From positions 1 through 64,000 of the forward strand of contig NW_027526762.1 of assembly GCF_052857255.1 (NCBI RefSeq): a DNA stretch of 64,000 bases, written 5' to 3'. Below are positions 21,549 through 34,300 of the stretch, one piece after another. Below the pieces are notes generated by a model. The model was not told the origin of the DNA, made no database searches, and was given only the letters and a program-made list of their open reading frames with translations. The translations under genes were made by a program, and so were the position numbers. Every line of letters begins with the position of its first letter. Position 1 is the first letter of the stretch. Source of the DNA: Amblyomma americanum (Eukaryota; Arthropoda; Arachnida; Ixodida; Ixodidae).

Positions 21549-21672
21549 TGGAGGAGATAAAGAAGTTTGCGAGGATAAGGTGGCCACAGCTGGCACAGGA
21601 CAGGGTTAACATGAGAGGTGTGGGAGAGGCTTTTGTCCTGCAGTGGACATGGGCTGCTGCTGATGATGATGA
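21549..21672 (+). mobile_element. RTE-like LINE, extreme 3' end
   Basis: gtggaggagataaagaagtt through gggagaggcttttgtcctgc to a (GATGAT) tail: the terminal 120 bp of the same family as 16775-17390. Confidence 0.75.
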
Positions 21673-21699
21673 CAAATACTTTAGTGTTGGCCCGGGGCG

Positions 21700-23320
21700 T
21701 GCCAAGTGAAAGGAGCCATGACTCAGTGGCTTGAAAATGACGCACGAGGGTTTGCTCGACAAAGAAGAGGAATTTATAGACTGAATTATTCTTATGTGTC
21801 TTAAGAGTACATGCTCATAAGAGATGATTGCAGCTGTGGACGCAGCTGTCCACCGAAGTTTTGAGTCTATGTCGACATAACACATGGGGTAACGTACTCC
21901 CTGTTTTGTTCCTGAAGAGAAAATTGTCAGAGAGTGGAGTTGTCTTGCTGTTCATTGTGGTCAGCTACTGCTCAAAGTAAAGAAAAGTAGGGTATAGGAG
22001 ATACAGCATTTCACATTATGCAGTAAGAATGAAACATACTAGAGACTTGTCTTATGATGTTTGCACTCCTTACTTTGCACCAGAGGCAAATAAATTTGTG
22101 TGCAACTGGCCTACTGCTTGCCACTCTGCTAGAAGAAATGAATCCAGGTGATAGAAAGTCTACAAAAAAAAAATATTAATGCTGCATGTGCATTTCTCTG
22201 TACTCTCCTGAAATAAGTAGAAATTACTAATATTTTTACCGCCTTACTACAGATTGTAATCTTTGCAAGAAACATGAGGTTGATAGACTGGGAAGAAAAA
22301 GCCAGGAATGGCACCTTTCGTACCTTGGCACCTGGACAAACAGCTGACCCACGGCGTCCCCAGGTGCTCTGTTGCCTGGCGCCCCTAGCAACAGTAGCCA
22401 CTTGCCCAGATTCAAAGGAACCACGCGAATGATTACCGAAAGGTTAAATGTAAGGAGAGCAAATGCAAGAACACTAGACAGCTTTTCAGCATTGTTGCAG
22501 TGAGATGAATGGTTTCATGCCTCTAGACTATATCTGGTAGTAAACAAATTATCAGACCACCTCGTGCGCAGAATCATCTCAAAGCGCATCCTACAAGCAG
22601 TACCAACATGGACAGTTTGTGCTTAATTGAAACCAAAAGTTTACGCTGATTGACTAATGTTCCTTCAAATAGAGACGGAAAGCACATGCACGTCGCACTG
22701 ATGTTATCGTGAATATAACATGGTTACAACAAACAAAAACACTGCGCGGTTAAATAAGGGGAAAAAACGCTTTCAAAATATCAGAATAGAATGCTCCCAT
22801 TGTCACAAGTTGCCAAACAGGATATTCATATTGTGGACCAGCGCAAAACAGACAACGGACCTAGGAAAGAGAAAATGACACGGGCGGTGTCTAGCAACTC
22901 CATTTAAATTCCGACTTGCCCAACACAACGTACTGTTAAACCGGAGATGTTGCCGTGTGGCTGCCACCAAAGTCACTCGCGATGCACAGAAACGAGAAAT
23001 ACATTGCCGCTGACTTTCTTTGAGCAATTTCAGTCGATTAAACCGCAAACTGTTTGTACCGACAAACGTTCACTTCGACAAGAATGCCACGCTCTAAGCG
23101 TGTCATTTACAGATTACAGAAAAGCACAGCAAAGTGGTTGCGTCATTATGCGTCAAGTTATGTCAAGTTATGTCAAGTTATGTATTTATTTTACGGTAGT
23201 TTCTCTAGCTTACAACCTCAATGGTTTGATGCATTGAAATTCTTTTCGTTGCATGAACGTTGTTACCAGCACGGCTGCATCTTAGCCATAGCAAAGCCGA
23301 AGCGCTGGCCAAGCCCACAC
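21700..23320. other. No gene recognised
   Basis: Several ORFs of 60-170 codons, including a minus-strand frame at 21376-21885 that partly reads across the LINE tail backwards. No domain recognised. Confidence 0.4.
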
Positions 23321-23321
23321 A

Positions 23322-23785
23322 GACAGACAGACAGAAAAACTTTATTGAGCAAGTGAGTTTTAGACCCAGCTGGGTCCCTGGGCCACTGCGCGGTCCCGCA
23401 CTAAATCAAGTAGGTCATGCCGGGACATGACGTCGGCAGCCCGATACACCGCAGCAAGCTGCGATGTCGGGTCCGCAGACATAAGCAGGACCTCCCAGTC
23501 CTCCCAGCACGAGATGGCGTGCTGTCCCCGCGGGGGAGGGTCAGCAGGGCAGCCGAAAAGGATATGGGAGAGTGTGGCGTGGGGATCACCGGATAGGAAG
23601 CATGCAGGGGATGTGCCGCAATAGTGGGATATAAGCTCAGGGGATCACAGAGAGCGGGTCTGGAGGCGTCTGAAGAGGATCTGTTGGGAGTGCGTAAGAG
23701 CAATCGGAACAGTGAACAGAGAACAGGTGCTTTGGAGCAGTTTTTGTTCTGTGGTCGCTGCGTGTGTCCCGCGTGATGTATTGTC
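23322..23785 (-). mobile_element. LINE 3' fragment with (TCTG)n tail
   Basis: Minus strand: tail (TCTG)n at 23322-23336, AATAAA just upstream, and coding end with a zinc finger (CFLSGDPHATLSHILFGCPA, then DPPPRGQHAISCWEDWEVLL). Same family as the 166-bp insertion at 6737-6902. Its truncated 5' end is next to the (TG)n array. Confidence 0.8.
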
Positions 23786-23787
23786 GG

Positions 23788-23955
<168 letters not shown>

Positions 23956-24306
23956 GGTGGAGATTGTGCGTTACAATGCCAGTGGCCCTGCACGAAACAG
24001 TCGACAGCTGACGGAAAAGATGCTCTCCCTCGTGGGACTGCAAGAATCTGGCGAGGAACAGTCGAAGCGCGTTTCGTAGGTTGATTCAGTTTATCACTCC
24101 AAAAATATCATCACTGGCCAACAGCACTGCTGAACTGCTGCTGCATTATGATATAAACACCTGTCTAACGTCTGATACAAGCTTGTTGGTTGTGATCGTG
24201 GCCATGAGTGGTATTCGTTGAGCAGGAGGTGGCACCAGTCAATACCTGAAGACGATTACAGCTTGCCCGCGCCCTGGCACCTCGCATCCAACCGCATGAA
24301 TGGGCG

Positions 24307-26247
<1,941 letters not shown>

Positions 26248-26258
26248 AGCAAAGATGT

Positions 26259-26499
26259 TTGCTTTGGTTTATGGGGGTTTAAAGTCCCAAAGCAACTCAG
26301 GTTATGTGAGACGGCGTAGTGAAAGGCTCCGGAAATTTCGACGACCTGGGGTTCTTTAACGTGCACTGACATCGCACAGTACACGGGCCTCTAGAATTTC
26401 GCCTCCATCGAAATTCGACCGCCGCGGCCGGGATCGAACCCGCGCCTTTCGGGCCAGCAGCCGAGCGCCATAACCATTCAGCCATCACGGCGGGCTTGC
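26259..26499 (-). repeat. tRNA-derived SINE with target-site duplication (Ruka-head, gggacttta tail family)
   Basis: Minus-strand SINE: tRNA-like head with B box (ggttcgatccc read on the minus strand), body cgaatttcgatggaggcg, and tail ctgagttgctttgggacttt. Flanked by the 11-bp direct repeat agcaaagatgt at 26248-26258 and 26500-26510. Confidence 0.88.
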
Positions 26500-26510
26500 A
26501 GCAAAGATGT

Positions 26511-26918
26511 GACTGCTGCATTGTACGGCGTTCACAGATTTCTTTGCCCATGCTTTTAGTTTTCTCAGTGGTTCGTTTCCTTACCAAACAGTAGCTGGAA
26601 GTTTGGCTGTCAGCCTCTGCGCTTTCTTCACGTTTGCAATGTATTTTCAGCTGGTGTTAAATTTCAGTTGGAATATTGTGTAATCGTTGTCTAACTGTGT
26701 GTAAACGTTTTCTAACTGTTGACCTAATTACGTAACATTTTTATTAAATGTTACCTCTACATGTGGCTAGCAACATGATAAAAACGTTTTTTTATGAACA
26801 CTAAGCCAACTTCCTGTTTTAACGTCATAGCAAAGTAAGTCGTTTGTTATTTAACGTTGCACACACTTTGTAACAATCGCTCAAAGCTGAATCAACATTA
26901 TGCGTTACTTGAGAATGA
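26511..26918. other. No gene recognised
   Basis: AT-rich spacer between a SINE and the Penelope-like element. Confidence 0.35.
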
Positions 26919-28200
26919 TATTACTGAGCACAGGGGCCACACGGGATTCTATGCATACACCTAACTTTTATGTAAAGTGCTGGCCGTTCCACTCTACGAC
27001 AGTAGATGTCAAATAGAAAAACCGGATTTCCAAAAACGTTTCAACGGATACACCACTTCTAACTATTAAGGCGAAACGTTTTTGGAAATCCTGTTTTTCC
27101 ATTTGGCATCTGTTGTCGTAGAGTGGAACGGCCAGCAGTTTATCCAAAAGTCAGGTGTATGCATAGGATCCCGGGTGGCACCTGTGCTCAGTAATATCTT
27201 TCTGAGCTATGTTGTTAGGGCTATCAATGAAAAGTCCCATGGCATGTTTCTAAAAATGGTCGGATATGTGGATGACTACCTCATATTTTTTCAGGCTTCT
27301 GATTTCACCCGCGGCCTTCATGAATTGTTAATTTATTCCGTAACTGTGGTTAAGTGTTAAACTTTACCACTGAAGCACCGATTGTTGGCAGAATTCAATG
27401 TTTTGACCAGTGGCTGCGCTCTCGTCCGGGTCACTGGTGCTGGCAGTATCGTCCACGAACTGCGAAGGCTTTGTTAGACTTCAATTCATCAAGCTCAAAA
27501 CTTGTAAAGGATGGTATGTGGTGTCCTGTATCCGGTTAGCCGTATACAAGTGCTGCGCGCACCTAATCAATCATAGCTTGACTGAGCGGTTGGCTAGGTG
27601 TAAAATCGGTGTGTACCTGTATCACATCATAATCAGAGCATGTGAAAAGATGATGAGAATGGTAAAAAGTGGTGCAGGGAAGCAACAGATTAGCACTGAC
27701 ACCCCGCACCACGCCAGGAAAAAAGAGTTGCTGTTGTTCCGTATATCCAGAGGGTGTCCATGGGTTAAAGAAGCTAGGGGAAAAATACGGCGTGAAGGTT
27801 TTTTCGGCACCCAATAAGTTGAGTGGCGTCTGTGCACAACAAAAAAGGAGATCTGACATTAGCCTTCGTGATAAAACGGATGGGTGTCAGGTGAAGCATA
27901 GACCAAAGTTCATTTCATGCAGTGTTGGAGTTGTTTATAGGTTTCTGCTTTCTTGTGGTGCCGTATTTATTGGCCAGACCGGACGGTGCTTTAATAAAAG
28001 CCTTCAGGAACACTTAATTCCTGCGACAACGACTCGTCAAAGTCATCCATTCACCTCGCACTGCACCGTCGTTTTAAAGGGTTGCAGCCCGGTATTTTCT
28101 GCTACAACTATTTTTTTAGACATGCGGACCAATTGGCTAGAGAAATGATGGAAGCCTATCACATGCATTATTCTGGAGACACTTGCGTCAGTCAGCCTTA
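26919..28200 (+). mobile_element. Penelope-like retroelement, decayed, with palindromic 5' end
   Basis: Plus-strand fragments read the PLE reverse transcriptase (FIQKSGVCIGSRVAPVLSNI, then GYVDDYLIFF near 27265) and, after frameshifts, the C-terminal GIY-YIG-type endonuclease region (LLSCGAVFIGQTGRCFNKSL near 27955). The first part is an inverted repeat: 26919-27042 is the reverse complement of 27074-27197 with a few mismatches and a 31-base spacer. PLEs insert by RT plus GIY-YIG nicking and often have inverted partial copies at the front. Confidence 0.82.
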
Positions 28201-28204
28201 AGTA

Positions 28205-29590
28205 GTGGCGTCATGATGGATGGATGGATGGGTGGATGGATGGATGGAAAGAAAAGTATCAAGTGTTCAGCCGTTTTCCCCTCTCCACACTCAACGCACA
28301 ACGTGTGTATCTCGTGGTACCTGACTCTATATGTCTTGGTCCCCAAAACTCCCTTCCTGGCCTCAAACAACAAATAGCTTTTCCTAAAATGATCATATAT
28401 ATTTTCTTGGCAATTTCCTGCTTAAAGATGCTGTATGGTCCCAGTGCCGATTTCGTGAGCATCCTTGTTTTCCACAGGGCTCTCTCTGTTTTGTTGAACC
28501 TTTTTCTTAAGCGATAATTGCTGATTTTGCCCTTTACTGCTGTTCAGATATTTGCTTTCAATTTCTAGTTCGATTTCTCACTTTCTTGTGAACATTCCTT
28601 ATGTAGGGGTATCTGAAAACTTTCCTAGCCCACTGCTTTTCCACGATTTTTCTCAATCGCTCCTCAAATGCTATCTTACTGCTAGCTTCTCTGCTCTCGA
28701 ACGACGCCCATCCCATATCACCCTGTACCCTCTGATTTGGTGTATTGTCATGTGCTCCCAAAACTAGCCTCCCTACGCTGCGTTGTTTTATTTGCAACCT
28801 TGCTTTAGCATTCAGCAAGCGGAAGTTTGGGCGAGTTGTAAGTGTTCATTGCTTTAGCATCTGGTGTCATGTACAGGACCGCATTGCCGAAAGTCAGGCT
28901 AGGAACCATCACCCCCTTTCAGATCCCACTTACCACTTCATACCTATTGTAGTTCCACAGCGCCCTATTTTTCATGACAAATGCATTCCTGCTAGCTTTA
29001 TTCATTACTTATTTTTCATGCTCTGTCAGATACTCAGCCCAGTTATTTATCCACACCCAAAGATACTTGTGCTCAACCACTACTTCTGGCGTAAACTACT
29101 GTATTCTATGCTCGCCGCCCTGATCATTAAATATCACGGCTGCAGATTTTGTCTTACTAAACTTGAAACCTAATCTATCACCCTCTGTACCACAAATGTC
29201 TATCAATTTCTGCTAATCTTCCTTGTTGTTAGCCATTAGCACTATATCACCCGCGTACATTAGTCCCGGTAATGACTGTTAAATCCATTCACCTTTCTTG
29301 AGAAAAGAAAGGTTGAAGCCTAGTCGACTCCTGTCTAGTTTGGTCTCTAACACTTGCAGGTACAACATGAAAAACAAAGGAGACAGAGGACATCCCTGTC
29401 AAGCCCCCGCTGTATCTCTATAGGCCCTGATACATTTTTCCAAATTTATAAGCACTTTCTTACCTTTTTATATATCTTTTAAAAGATTAATTACTCCATC
29501 TTTCACATCCAATGTGCCCCAGTATGTCCCAGAAATCCTCTTTAATAACGTTCTCGCAGGCTCCCCTAATATCCAGAAATACTAACCATA
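28205..29590 (-). mobile_element. Degraded RTE-like LINE (RT to C-terminus)
   Basis: Minus strand: tail (CATC)n at 28214-28248; C-terminal zinc-finger piece (YHEIHTLCVECGEG); ARLQIKQRSVGRLVLGAHDN; a KYLWVWINNWAEYLT-type segment; and a decayed active site (MYAGDIVLMA for YADDIVLM, near 29255). Many frameshifts and stops. Confidence 0.78.
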
Positions 29591-29599
29591 GGGACCTGT

Positions 29600-29885
29600 G
29601 TTCCTATGATAGCGCGATTAAGGACGACTCCAAGTGTTATCTTACTCTGGCCAGAGCGTTTTTGTTGTTGGACACGTGCGCATTAGTTATTGCGATGTAT
29701 GCCGATTCCGTTTATGTTTGTTTTTGTAAGATCGGAATATGTATATATTCTTCCCTTTCCGTAATAAATTTCGGATGAAGTCAGCGCTTGTGTTGTCTAT
29801 TCTCTCCTTTTGTCCGTGTTTCCTGCGCTGTTGTGAATATTAATACGTACCAACTCGCCCAACTTTTTCAGTCATCCACATTTAT
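29600..29885 (+). mobile_element. Penelope-like element 3' tail
   Basis: AATAAA near 29763, then a segment ending cgtaccaactcgcccaact, matching the ends at 39219-39252 (reverse complement) and 40883-40905. No coding part retained. Confidence 0.5.
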
Positions 29886-30145
29886 CAGCCACAGTTTCTT
29901 TTCTGTTCTCATAATACCTGACTGCATAATTTTTATTCTAATTTAGTGAACTTAATGGCTTAAAGCAGCATGCGCTTCCATTGCTTCCGAACGGATCAAG
30001 CGATGAAGGAGTGCTGTGCGCCCCTTCAAGGTTGTAAAGGGCAGGCACGGGGAAGGGGGGGGGGGGGGGCGGGGAGTCGGCGGTTAAGATGGCCAATTGG
30101 ATCAAACTTTTTCTATATTCGATTTTTGTCTCTTAATTCGTGAAA

Positions 30146-30306
30146 TGTGTTTTGTGGAGGAAAAACGCTGAGGCGCCCGTGTACTCTGCGATGTCGGTGC
30201 ACGTTAGAGATCCCAAGGTGGTCGAAATTATTCCGGAGCCCTCCACTACGGTACCTCTCTCTTTCTTTCTTCTTTCACTCCCTCCTTTATCCCTTCCCTT
30301 ACGTCT
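30146..30306 (+). repeat. Ruka-type SINE, internal to 3' part
   Basis: ttgtggaggaaaaacgctga to cccttcccttacg, including the gtgcacgtta and attattccggagccctccac landmarks. Lacks the tRNA head and the terminal tail. Confidence 0.85.
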
Positions 30307-30309
30307 GTA

Positions 30310-30784
30310 ACTAATAGGAGTAGCCATTGTTTTTTTGCGCACGAATTCTTAGACGTTGAGGAGTGCAGTAAAGCGCTCGAATTTTTCACGTGAACAAGCA
30401 AGAGTTTTTGAAAGTTACTATTGAAGAAATCTTTTGAAGTAAATATTCTTGCGGAAGATTAACCTTCGTTTTCATGGGTACATAGAGTCTAAAAAACGGA
30501 ACTAATAGCTTTATTGCGCAGAACAGGCCTTTGTGAGCATGCCGACATGAAAAAGTTGTACACATTCTTCTTAATTGCTTAGCGCCCCGGGGTTGACTTT
30601 AGGAGGGTGTTAACTATAGTTATTCAATAATTATAACAGCTAGCTTAAAATAAAACGCAGTTCTGAAATGTATAGAAAGTGGCACGGAACGTGCCAAATG
30701 TGGCTACATTAATGTTTAAATAACGCTTACAGTTAAGCCCCTACCTGCCCGCTTAATCAGTAGACATTTAAGATCACGCATCTC
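30310..30784. other. No gene recognised
   Basis: AT-rich flank upstream of the CpG-rich GST 5' region. Confidence 0.35.
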
Positions 30785-31221
30785 TTTCTCAAGAGCGGCG
30801 CGTGCGTCTTGCATTCAAACAAAACCCGACGCGAAAGCAACACGCCTGTCTTGCAACACGCGCTGTCAGCAGGGTCGCTCCGTTTCCGGCATCAGGCAGC
30901 GCGCGCACCGACGATTGCGCAGACGCGCGGACAAACGACGACCGGCGCCACTTACGGCGTCTCCCTTTCACTTACATTTCAAGGACAAAGGCCGGAGTTC
31001 AACGGCTGCCGGAGAGAGCGGCGCCGCTCTTTGCCTAGGCCGGCGCCGAGCCCCCTAGCGGCGGCCAAGTTAACACATGACACGCGGCGGTGTCCGCCGC
31101 GGCGGCGCTGTCGTCGCCGGCGCGTAGCTCGCCTAGCCTTCTTGCCGCTCATTGCCATTCCGCTGCCCGGGGTAGTAGGCGTGGACGCTTGTTCCAGAGG
31201 CTAGAGGAGACTGCTGCAAGC
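30785..31221 (+). promoter_or_regulatory. GC/CpG-rich 5' region of the GST gene
   Basis: The 430 bases before the GST start codon are much richer in C, G and CpG than the AT-rich flanks, with CGG/GGC runs near 31020-31140. I see no TATA box at a sensible distance, so a TATA-less promoter plus 5' UTR is inferred. ORFs here are probably composition artefacts. The transcription start is not determinable by eye. Confidence 0.4.
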
Positions 31222-31318
31222 ATGGCGCCCTTGGTGCTCGGCTACTGGACATCCGCGGCCTGGGAGAGCCCATCCGCTACTTCTTGAACCACGTTGGCGT
31301 CCCCTTCGAGGACAAGAG
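31222..31318 (+). CDS. GST exon 1 (contains an apparent 1-nt deletion)
   Basis: Starts at ATG 31222 and reads MAPLVLGYW, then loses frame because TGG is followed by ACATC where the family needs TGG-GAC-ATC. The next bases, read one frame over, give DIRGLGEPIRYFLNHVGV and PFEDKR, so the exon is otherwise perfect. The donor is AG|GTGCGG at 31319. Read literally, the frame stops at TGA 31285-31287. The lost base lies in a GGG run, a typical assembly indel, but a real null allele or pseudogene is possible. Confidence 0.88.
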
Positions 31319-34300
31319 GTGCGGCTTTTTCCGTGCATTTTCTTCCGGCAATTTCTTCGGCCTCCGTAGTTACGTGCGTGCTTGATTTTGGTCTCGGTTC
31401 CGTTTTCGGGTGATAGCAGCACCGCCTTTGTCAAAAATTTAGAGCCCAGTGGGTTTTGCTTCCAAGCCATGTAGTGTTCATGTAGCATCCGTGGAAGTTC
31501 TCACCTTCAAAGGGGACAGAATCAGAGCTGCTCTTATCTTCAAGAGGTTTCGAACACGTGGGATGCATAACAAGCGGCACTGCATTGTCCAGTAGCAAGC
31601 CCTTATGTGCTGTTAACATTCGACGAAGGTTGTGCTTGTTCTTGCGCACTTCAAGCTCAAGGTCTATCTAATGTAGCTGATACGGTCTTGTTATTATCTA
31701 TACTGAAGCTAACTTGCGGGAAAACTGCAACGAGTGGGCATTTACAATGTAGACTTGGTCGTACCGTTACTTCCCATTGGCCCAACCGACTGCCGAGTCA
31801 TGTGCGGCGGCCGGAGGGGCGACGCCACCGCGGAGCGGAAGTCATGGAAAGCTGAGACGCTTCGCGAATGAAAGGCACTGGACAGTATCAGTCCGTTGTA
31901 GTCAGAGTACAGCAACGTTTGAATCCCATATGCCATCTCATTGACTATGGCAGTAGCGCTCAGATCCTCTTCCATATAAATTGCACACAAGCTGGCGCTG
32001 TAGTTTCATTCGGTGTCGTCTGAACCACCCTCTTTGCCTCTTCAGCGGTTATCTTGAAAACACATGCACGTGCTGACGCTGGAAAGGTTCCGACGTCATT
32101 CAGTCCGTTCATTTAACGGTAACTTGTATGAAGCCTTGGTGTCATATGCCAGCTATGCCGAGAGCTTCGTTTCCTCTGCTGCAACCAAAGCCCCCTCAGT
32201 CGTAATAAGATGGGCTTTATTACATATGGACGCTCCGTCTTAGAGCAAAGCCAACAGGATAAGATAACCAATGTAAAACCGCATCGTCATATTCTATACA
32301 GAAATGTTAATCTATTTCCTATTCATATAATAACCGAAAGCCAGCGGTCTTGCATTGCATGCCTCACACCTGTGGCGCCATTCCCTTCCTCCTGAGAGCC
32401 GCCGCGGGGGCAAAAGTGGTTATGGCGCTCGGCTGCTGACCCGAAAGACGCGGGTTCGATCCCGGCCGTGGCGGTCGAATTTCGATGGAGAAATTCTAGA
32501 GGCCCGTGTACTGTGCGATGTCAGTGCACGTCAAAGAACCACAGGAGGTCGAAATTTCCGGAGATCTTCACTACGGCATCCCTCATGGCCTGAGTCGCTT
32601 TGGGACGTTAAACCCCACAAACCTTCCTCCTGAGGACGTGGAGAGGACACCTGACGCCATCGATTTTGCAAGGGTCGTGCATGTCGAAAAGACACTGCGA
32701 ACGCAAGCTTGGAAAACCTATTTCATGCAAAGAAACTAAATCAACAGTGGCGTTCTAAATTTAAAAGCTTTCAGTTCTGAATATGTTTGAAATAGCTAAG
32801 ATGAGAATTTAAAAAGTAAATGAATAACGAGAAAGGGCTGTTTTCAGTTTTGCAGTAACACATGTTTTGCCTCTCTACCTTTGGTAGCATACGCAAGGAA
32901 AATTGTCGCTCTTTATAGTAAGGGGCTGGACAGCTTGGGGTACCTCGGTTTACACTTGTCGCAGTGCCAGTAGTGTAAAGTTAACTTTGTGGCACAGAGG
33001 GAAACCAGTTCGATGTGTGCTGCGTTTCAGTCGGAAGAGGAAACCCCCAGAGGTTTGTCAAAAGAATACAATAGACACTGAGGGAAGGGAACTGTAATTT
33101 TAGACAGAGTAAGTGTCAAGTGGGTAGATAAGATTATGAAATTTGTCTGGGATATGGCTGGCACAGCACTATGCTAATTATCGTCATCAGCGTTTGTTGC
33201 CTCTTGTGGGCCTTGGGTTGGGCATTACACAAAGATTGGGAACAACGAAACATCTTGAAGTAAAATATGTTTTAATAGTGTTCGTTCCAGATTTCAAAGT
33301 GAACGATGAATAATTTTATGCGAGAAATTTAGACGAATGACGTAACAGTTCGTTGGTAAAGTTAAAACTATGCTGGAAGATACCGGTACACTACGATTGG
33401 ACGAAGCAGTGAGCGTCAGCGCGCCATCTTTGCACACCACGGACGTGTCAAAGACAGCGCGAAAGGAGAGAAACGCGGAAAAAATGTTAGTTTCAAAAAT
33501 ACCCAGGGAGCCAGAAATTTAAAGAAATGCCTGTCTCGTGAAATTTTTACCCTGTTTCTTCATTTGAATCTTCTTGCCTGCATTTTCAAAGTGTTGCAAC
33601 TGCAGATTATGTGTCGCTGCAGTGTTGGTTAACTAGATAGCTACCTGGCTTATTATTCTGGGAACATCTGTGGCAGAAAGTAATGTGTAGCAATAGCTGC
33701 ATCATAGAGAGGGGACAAGCAGTGGTCTGCGCGGAGTTATAAAGCTCTTGGAGGTTTGTCCAGTTATTCCACTGCGCATCTAGGCGCTTTGATTAATAGA
33801 GCTTTGTTGAACCTCCGGTGCACCGTTAAGGCCATTCGTACAGCTTCCCATTAAAATCATGCATGCCATAAAAGAGCTGATAACGTCAGCACGAATTATC
33901 GTGCGAAATTAATGCTTCCAATGTATCAGCCGCGTGCGTCTTGAACGCCAAGAGTTGGGTACAGAGCTTATTGGTTCTGATCTGACAGGATTTTTTTTAC
34001 GCTTAGCATTTCTGAAAGGGAGTATTCACGCCTTGTTTCCTAGTTTTTAGATAATTTTGCTTCCGAATATTGCTTTTCCGTCCCAGCTAGCAGTACGCAG
34101 CGTCCCAGTGTCCAGCTGAACACTAGGTCAACAATGATGCAAGAGACTAACACTGGCTTCAAGTGGCGATCTGTTTTACAATTGGATTACAGCGACCGGT
34201 AAACACGCAGGTAGCTTCTAAACCGTGCATGCAGGTACAACGCTATTGCAATGGACAGCTTTCTTAGATGCTTTCGTGGTGCAGGCCCGACTCTAGTACT

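Noticed and set aside
31078..31088. Antioxidant response element upstream of the GST
   Set aside because: TGACACGCG matches only part of the TGACNNNGC consensus; too weak to call.
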